Below are positions 58,627 to 64,000 of a stretch of 64,000 nt of DNA, piece by piece. This DNA comes from Haloarcula sp. H-GB4 (GTDB taxonomy: Archaea > Halobacteriota > Halobacteria > Halobacteriales > Haloarculaceae). The DNA lies in NCBI RefSeq assembly GCF_030848575.1, contig NZ_JAVDDX010000001.1:1302001-1366000 (forward strand), written 5' to 3'. The position numbers were made by a program, and so were the translations under genes. The notes below the pieces were generated by a model. That model was not told the origin of the DNA and did no database searches. It saw only the letters and a list, made by a program, of their open reading frames with translations. Every line of letters begins with the position of its first letter. Positions within the stretch are counted from its first letter, which is position 1.

Positions 58627-59910
58627 ATGAGGAGTCCCGACAATAGGACCTCCACCGACGTTGCTATCGTTGTTCAGGGGAATTACCCGCTTGACAGAGA
58701 CGTTCGCACGCGGAAGATGGCGAAATCACTGGACGAATCCGGGTCGAACGTCTTCATACTGGGTCGGAATTCACTGGAAGATCCGGACCTTGGGCAGGTC
58801 AAAAGTTCGCACCCACCCCGTGAGGAGGATATCGACTACGCCCACGTCAGGCGCTTCTCATGGCTGCTTTCGACACCGCTTTTCAGGCTTATTACCGCAA
58901 AGGTACCGGTGAATCCATTCTGGATCCTCTGGCTGGTGGTTCAGTTCCGAGCTATGGAACCAGAAATCGTGATTCCGTGTGATATCCGTGCGGGCCTCCC
59001 CGCAATCGTCGCTGCAAAACTCTGCGGAATCCCAACGGTGTTAGATCTCCGAGAGAATTTTGCGGAACTAGCCCGCGAGAAACCAGTCGAACACGTTCTG
59101 GACCACGTCGTACTCAACACCACACTAGTCGGGACTGTCGAACGCCTTACCGTGCAGTTGGCTGACCTAATTTGGGTCGTTGCAGAAGAACGGAAGGAAA
59201 ACCTAGTCGCTGCCGGAAAAGCCGAATCAGCGGTTCACGTTGTCGGGAACGTCCCGCTTTTGCGAGAGAGATCGTCATTTACTGATAAAAGCGGCGAGTA
59301 CGACAACGCGGAGTGGCCTGGGTTCACATTCGTTTACGTGGGTTCGATTAACAGGTTTCGCGGTCTGGACTTGCTCATTGACGGAATCTGGCATGCGAAC
59401 AGGACTTCGGACCATCAGCCGATTCATCTGGCGATTGCCGGGGATGGGCCAGATAAAGAACGACTCGAACGACGTGCCGAAACGCTGGGAATTACCGAAC
59501 ATGTGGACTTTTTGGGATGGATTCCGCCGGATACGGTTACCTCGTTTCTCCGGTCAGGGGATGTCGGTGTTATTCCTCACGAGGTTAGCTCGTACACGAA
59601 CCAAACGATTCCGAACAAACTGTTCGATTACATGAGTGTACAGCTCCCAGTTTTGACAACGCCGACTCGTCCGACAGCCCGAATTGTAAACGACGTGAAT
59701 TGTGGAAAAGTGCTTCCCTACCATGCTACAGGGAGTGTAGCTGGAACAGTTATGAGAGAAATGCAGCAGTCCGATGGATATTCAACCTGGGCAGAAAACG
59801 GTCGATTGGCCATAGAAAGCCGGTATAACTGGGAACATGAAATGGAGAGGGCGTGTAGCATCCTTACAGACCGTTTCGGTGTGCAAATATATCCCTGGGT
59901 ATCGGCCTAG
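58627..59910 (+). CDS. Family 4 glycosyltransferase (GT-B fold)
   Basis: 427 residues from ATG 58627 (GTG codons at 58618/58621 precede it in frame). Two Rossmann-type halves: the N-terminal NYPLDRDVRTRKMAKSLDES acceptor side, a hydrophobic segment around 95-115, and the donor side with FVYVGSINRFRGLDLLIDGI, VDFLGWIPPDTVTSFL and HEVSSYTNQTIPNKLFDYMS. The EX7E motif is weak. It would transfer a sugar to the growing chain. Confidence 0.88.
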   Translation: MRSPDNRTSTDVAIVVQGNYPLDRDVRTRKMAKSLDESGSNVFILGRNSLEDPDLGQVKSSHPPREEDIDYAHVRRFSWLLSTPLFRLITAKVPVNPFWILWLVVQFRAMEPEIVIPCDIRAGLPAIVAAKLCGIPTVLDLRENFAELAREKPVEHVLDHVVLNTTLVGTVERLTVQLADLIWVVAEERKENLVAAGKAESAVHVVGNVPLLRERSSFTDKSGEYDNAEWPGFTFVYVGSINRFRGLDLLIDGIWHANRTSDHQPIHLAIAGDGPDKERLERRAETLGITEHVDFLGWIPPDTVTSFLRSGDVGVIPHEVSSYTNQTIPNKLFDYMSVQLPVLTTPTRPTARIVNDVNCGKVLPYHATGSVAGTVMREMQQSDGYSTWAENGRLAIESRYNWEHEMERACSILTDRFGVQIYPWVSA

Positions 59911-59970
59911 CTGGTTGTGAGCTTCTGGGACCGAGTTATGAGAATATTGTCACAGCGCGACCATCAGTTG

Positions 59971-61131
59971 CTATCCGTCACAGTGTGACCGATAAAACTC
60001 ATATAGGTCATCCCCGACCGTCTCTGGGGAGTAATTATCACGGACATGGTCGTATGCAGTGCTTCCCAGTTCCTGCAGTAGCTGCTCGTCCCGATACAGG
60101 CGAGTGAGGGCACTGGCAAGGGACTGTGAGGACCGTGGCTCGACAACGAGACCGGTCTCTTCGTCCTCGACGACGAACGGGGGGCCGCCGACATCTGTGA
60201 CGACCGTCGGGAGGCCACACGCCATCGCTTCAACGAGGACCCGACCAAACTGCTCGGTCCACCGCTCTGCCGCAACGCTCGGAAGAACCAAAACATCGCT
60301 CAAATTGTACGCAGCTTGGATATCTTCGAGATATTCGAAGTGATAAACCGCCGGATTATCTCGGACATGTTCGTTATAATATGATCTGTCAAAGGAGTTC
60401 TCTCCAAGAAGAAGTAGCGAGATGTCATCACAATCCTCTTGCATTGTCTCAAACGCGTCTAACAGGAACGGAATACCCTTGCGTTCGTTTAGCCCATGGA
60501 CGAACAAGATATTGAACGTCGATTCGATCTTAGCAGGGAGTGATACTGCATCCGCGTCTCTGGGACCCGGCTGAAACCGGTCGAGATTGACTACGTTCGG
60601 GAGAATCTCCACCAAGTCCGGGTCAACACCTTCATGTATCAATGCTCGTTTAGACGCCAGCGTCGGAGATGTGAACCCGTCAGCATGGCGGTTCACGGTT
60701 TTTTTGATAACCCACGTTAGCGGGTTTGCGGGCCTGTGTGGAATGTTCTCGTGAGCATCGACGAAGAAGGTTGTATCCGTTTGAGCACACAGCAGTGCAA
60801 CGCAATACGAATAGATCCGGTAATTTTCTGTGACATGGACTGCGTCGTGCTCATCTACAACCTGTCGTAAGCCCGTCAATGCGATACTGGGAAGTTTGTA
60901 TTTTTCCAAGGCGTGGTAGACGATATTCTCCTGTCCGAACGCATCGATTTTGCCGTCCCACCAGTGCAGTGATTCGATTGGCAGGTTGAGCTCAGATGTA
61001 TCAAACCATTGTGGGTCACTCTCGAAGCCAGTAATGTCTATGTCCGAGTACGTGTTGTGAACGTACTCCCAGAGAAGCGTGCTATTTGGTCGGAAATACG
61101 GACCCCGGATAATAGCAACGTCTGTTGGCAT
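59971..61131 (-). CDS. Family 4 glycosyltransferase (GT-B fold)
   Basis: 386 residues. N-terminal acceptor domain (MPTDVAIIRGPYFRPNSTLL), linker around 185, and a donor domain with NILFVHGLNERKGIPFLLDA, VLVLPSVAAERWTEQFGRVL and the EX7E motif (E-QFGRVLV-E) followed by AMACGLPTVVTDVGG. Opposite strand to the first GT4 (convergent, 60 bases apart). Confidence 0.93.
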   Translation of the reverse strand: MPTDVAIIRGPYFRPNSTLLWEYVHNTYSDIDITGFESDPQWFDTSELNLPIESLHWWDGKIDAFGQENIVYHALEKYKLPSIALTGLRQVVDEHDAVHVTENYRIYSYCVALLCAQTDTTFFVDAHENIPHRPANPLTWVIKKTVNRHADGFTSPTLASKRALIHEGVDPDLVEILPNVVNLDRFQPGPRDADAVSLPAKIESTFNILFVHGLNERKGIPFLLDAFETMQEDCDDISLLLLGENSFDRSYYNEHVRDNPAVYHFEYLEDIQAAYNLSDVLVLPSVAAERWTEQFGRVLVEAMACGLPTVVTDVGGPPFVVEDEETGLVVEPRSSQSLASALTRLYRDEQLLQELGSTAYDHVRDNYSPETVGDDLYEFYRSHCDG

Positions 61132-61326
61132 TCTATACTCGTCTCCGCAGCGGTCGGTTTGTCTCCTGAGCCGCTATCGTCCCCGTGTCGCTTGGCGTTG
61201 GATCACTTCCGACGTGCTGTTCAGTAGCGGTGGACATCGAACACAGACACATAGCAATCGTACTTGGCTGCAGGCTGGAGGGAACCATCATACTGGGTTC
61301 GTGTCGAGCAGCCATAATAAGTACAA

Positions 61327-62739
61327 TTAGTCTACTAGGTACCCCAGATCCGTCAGTTGCTGTTTCATGTCGGCACTGAGATTGGCCTTGCGTGCGGTTC
61401 CGATCGGTTGCCCAAACGTTTCTTGCCACTGCTCTAGTTCATCCCGCAGCTGAGTAGTGATCTCCGATCGCTCCTCTGAGAGATCTGTATCCTCATCTGG
61501 CAGTTTGTATAGATCGGTTTCCGTGGCGCTGCGAATGAGTTTGAACTCGCGAGTTCGAAGGGCCCGCATGCTGTCCCCATGTATGCTTGACGGGTCGAAG
61601 TCCGGATTGATGTCGGTCAGGTCATCAAAATCAAGCGGTTGACACCGCTCCGAGACGATCCAGTCTCGCTCATCGGATACCAGATCTACCCCCTGTAATT
61701 GTTCGACTTCACCAGAGATGTCCTCGACGAGCGTTTTGACGAGGTCAATGTGTTGAACAAGTGCGTCCGACTGAACGTGCTCTGAGCCAGGGCCGTGGAT
61801 GACTAGCGGCACATTGAGGAGTGCATCGTCGAGATGGAATTCGTGGCCGATAACGTTACGTTCGCCGAGAAGTTCTCCGTGGTCCGCTGTAATAATAAAC
61901 AGCGTTTCGTTAGGTGAATCCTGTTCGGTGATAAAATCGAACAGTTCGCCAACACAGGCGTCTGTATAGGCGACCTCTGCGTCGTACATCGCTCTCAGAA
62001 TCTCCGATTCCTCTTCAGTTAATTCCAGCTTCCCAGTATTGTACTCCCAGTTGTGTTCCGTTACATGATTGACGACTTGAATTGCCGTCTTCCTATCAAC
62101 CCCGAGGTCAGCTAAGTAGCGTTCCTGATACGGAATCGGAGGGAGATACGGATCATGCGGGCCAAGATAATGTAGGAACATAAAATACGGATTCGCGTCT
62201 TGGTTCAGCCGCCGAATGTTTCGCTTGGCCAATTCATTAACAATGTATGCTATCGAGTGGTCGACAAGGTCCGTTGAGAAGCCAACAGAGTGGTTTCTAA
62301 TTCCAAGCAGATACTTGAGGAGGATGTCGATATCGACCGTCTCCAGCAGTGAACTGACGCTACCGAACCAATCGAACTCATCAAACCCACGGTGAAGTCC
62401 TGTCGCTCTGCTAACATGTGAGTTTCGAGAGATTGCGACAGACTGGTACCCTGCCTCGCTCAGCAGTTCAGGAACCGTTTGCAACTCGGACGGAATCGCG
62501 TTCTCGATCATATTCACACCGTGAGCCGATGGATAGACACCTGTCAGCATTGATGAGACCGAGGGTCTGGTCGCGATGGCATGAGAAAAACAGTTTGAGA
62601 CAGCAGTTCCCTGCGCCTCGTCAGCAATCGCTTGAATGTTCGGTGTTGTGTTTCTCTCGTATCCATCCATTGTGGTGTGGTCTGCCCGAAGCGCATCGAT
62701 GACAATCCAGACAATATTCGGGTGATGACCAGCTTCCAT
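61327..62739 (-). CDS. Sulfatase/alkaline-phosphatase-superfamily hydrolase or transferase
   Basis: 470 residues from ATG 62739, chosen because HPNIVWIVIDALRADHTT starts the core fold and metal site (D15). At the nucleophile position the motif reads ATRPSVSSMLTGVYPSAHG, so T57 stands where sulfatases have Cys/Ser of the CxPxR formylglycine motif. Later metal ligands are seen in IITADHGELLGE. A metal-dependent phospho- or sulfo-transfer on surface glycan is possible, but the formylglycine route seems excluded. It is upstream of the GT4 on the minus strand with a 195-base gap. Confidence 0.82.
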   Translation of the reverse strand: MEAGHHPNIVWIVIDALRADHTTMDGYERNTTPNIQAIADEAQGTAVSNCFSHAIATRPSVSSMLTGVYPSAHGVNMIENAIPSELQTVPELLSEAGYQSVAISRNSHVSRATGLHRGFDEFDWFGSVSSLLETVDIDILLKYLLGIRNHSVGFSTDLVDHSIAYIVNELAKRNIRRLNQDANPYFMFLHYLGPHDPYLPPIPYQERYLADLGVDRKTAIQVVNHVTEHNWEYNTGKLELTEEESEILRAMYDAEVAYTDACVGELFDFITEQDSPNETLFIITADHGELLGERNVIGHEFHLDDALLNVPLVIHGPGSEHVQSDALVQHIDLVKTLVEDISGEVEQLQGVDLVSDERDWIVSERCQPLDFDDLTDINPDFDPSSIHGDSMRALRTREFKLIRSATETDLYKLPDEDTDLSEERSEITTQLRDELEQWQETFGQPIGTARKANLSADMKQQLTDLGYLVD

Positions 62740-63219
62740 GGCCAACACTAGGACGCACGGATACATCGTTATTGGTAAAGTACCTTCCATAACCGCCTGC
62801 CCAGTGCGATTTTAGCAACGACGTGGTCCGAGTTCACATTTGTAATTATGGCTGATCGGTCGTGGCTCTAGAACTGGATTAGCTGGACGTCTGAGGCGGG
62901 TCGTCAGCAAGCTGAGCCACAGACGAATTGCGAAATTACTGGTGGTGGGTAGATAGTTCAGGCGCTGTTCCCCCAACGGACATGGGAATTTAATATCCAG
63001 GTAGCGGTATGTCGGCAAAATGAGAGGGACTAACGGGAGGATCTATACTCAGTTGCTACAGCAGGCAGATAGTACCGATTGGCCGGGTAGTCCAAAAGAC
63101 ACAGATACCGAGCGGGAGAGGGAATCCGCTCGTCACAGCCTTGCTGGAGGGGATGGTTTTGACGATAACAAACCGGGACAAGGCAACGGCCGGCGCTCAA
63201 TTACAGTGGCACTGGTGTC
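62740..63219. other. Divergent intergenic region between sulfatase-like and rmlD genes
   Basis: 480 bases. It must hold promoters for both divergent genes. A 67-codon frame (63020-63223) overlaps the rmlD start by ATGA but uses AGA/AGG codons and has no recognised content; I do not list it as a gene. Confidence 0.4.
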
Positions 63220-64000
63220 ATGAATATCGTCGTTATCGGTGGAAGCGGGCTCGTTGGACAAAACATCTTGCGAAGCTGTGAGGAGCGTGGCATTTCAGCG
63301 ACCGGAACGTATAGAACAGCACCTGATACAGGAACTAACAGAGAGCTAGATAAGACAGACCCTGTATCAGTTCGCGAGCTTCTCCAAGAGATTGAACCGG
63401 ACGCAGTCGTAGATACAGCCGCGTTTCACGCTGTTGATGACTGTGAATCCGAGCAAGAGCGCGCGTGGACGGTCAACGCACAGGGGACGAAACACGTGGC
63501 TAGCGCCGCAGACGCTGTCGGCGCACAGCTAATTTATATCTCGACAGATTACGTATATTCTGGAGCACCGAGCGATGCACCGTTCAGTGAGACAGACTCC
63601 GTCTCACCGGTTAATTACTACGCACGGACGAAGTATGCTGGCGAACAGGCAGCAAAAATCGCTACAGAAACGACGGTGCTACGACCAAGCGTAATCTATG
63701 GTCTCGCCAGCAACAACTTCGTCACGTGGGCTATCAGCGAGCTACGAGCAGGCAATGAGATATCGATCGTTGACGATCAGGTTTCTACCCCCACGTACGC
63801 GCGCGATCTGGCGCAAGCTGCATTGGCGGTTGCTGATCAGAACCTCACGGGCGTGTACAACGCAGCCGGACCGACGCGAGTGTCGCGATATCGATTCACA
63901 CGTGATCTGGCCGCATCATTCGGGTTTAATCAAGACCTGATTTCACCGATCTCTACCGAAGAGTTCGGCCAAGAGGCACCTCGTCCGACAGATAGCAGTT
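63220..64000 (+). CDS. rmlD: dTDP-4-dehydrorhamnose reductase RmlD, 3' end cut by window edge
   Basis: ATG 63220 opens a frame reaching the window end without stop, 260 codons visible. MNIVVIGGSGLVGQNILRSC is the NADPH loop. AFHAVDDCESEQERAWTVNA and IYISTDYVYSG are RmlD hallmarks; the catalytic YxxxK is in NYYARTKYAGEQ. TVLRPSVIYGL and VSTPTYARDLAQAAL complete it. It reduces dTDP-4-keto-rhamnose to dTDP-L-rhamnose. RmlB is not identified in the window. Confidence 0.92.
   Translation, partial: MNIVVIGGSGLVGQNILRSCEERGISATGTYRTAPDTGTNRELDKTDPVSVRELLQEIEPDAVVDTAAFHAVDDCESEQERAWTVNAQGTKHVASAADAVGAQLIYISTDYVYSGAPSDAPFSETDSVSPVNYYARTKYAGEQAAKIATETTVLRPSVIYGLASNNFVTWAISELRAGNEISIVDDQVSTPTYARDLAQAALAVADQNLTGVYNAAGPTRVSRYRFTRDLAASFGFNQDLISPISTEEFGQEAPRPTDSS

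Noticed and set aside
63020..63223. 67-codon open frame overlapping the rmlD start
   Set aside because: ATGA overlap is suggestive, but rare AGA/AGG codons and lack of any motif leave it unsupported.
1..64000. CRISPR array, rRNA or tRNA genes
   Set aside because: I looked for regular short direct repeats with spacers and for tRNA T-loop signatures and saw none that hold up.

Overview
The window reads as chromosomal DNA of a halophilic archaeon of the class Halobacteria. The proteins are strongly acidic. There are leaderless starts about 25-29 bases behind TATA-like boxes, PGF-CTERM (archaeosortase) tails, Tat signals with lipoboxes, and haloarchaea-typical families (halobacterial transducer, TbsP, DUF63, DUF4350). 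A lone methylaspartate mutase S-subunit gene and the general gene set are compatible with Haloarcula or a relative, but genus is an inference.

1-20 kb is mostly conserved core. On the minus strand are an AIR-synthase-like fragment, RqcH, an FAD oxidoreductase, two neighbouring giant secreted CARDB/PGF-CTERM surface proteins and Elp3. Then come a membrane chemotaxis transducer, a cupin, a large zinc/S1/OB/DHH protein, a Yip1-like membrane protein, an FMN reductase, the mutase S subunit and a GNAT. 20.4-23.4 kb is a small accessory block: an operon of tiny virus-like genes behind its own promoter plus an AT-richer polytopic membrane protein. It lies between mutY and a second, frameshifted MutY-like 3' tail.

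23.4-42.5 kb returns to core functions: mutY, two histidine kinases, PadR, NUDIX, FolD, a lipoprotein, GlyA, a CHAT-like caspase-fold protein, TbsP, an E1-like/YcaO fusion, DUF63 and an inositol-monophosphatase-family enzyme. A 170-base stretch near 30.2-30.4 kb holds three perfect inverted repeats and may be a structured RNA.

43-51 kb holds a membrane GT2, a secreted metzincin-type protease, and a convergent pair of operons (DUF58 with two membrane proteins facing MoxR, DUF4350 and a small membrane protein). From about 51 kb to the right edge composition turns AT-richer and the content is a surface-glycan locus: an RmlC-like epimerase, RmlA, a tiny zinc protein, two SDR sugar epimerases, a NodU/CmcH-type carbamoyltransferase, two GT4 glycosyltransferases, an alkaline-phosphatase-fold sulfatase-like enzyme and the start of rmlD. 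Together these would make a deoxysugar (rhamnose-type) nucleotide and build, carbamoylate and possibly further decorate an exported glycan.
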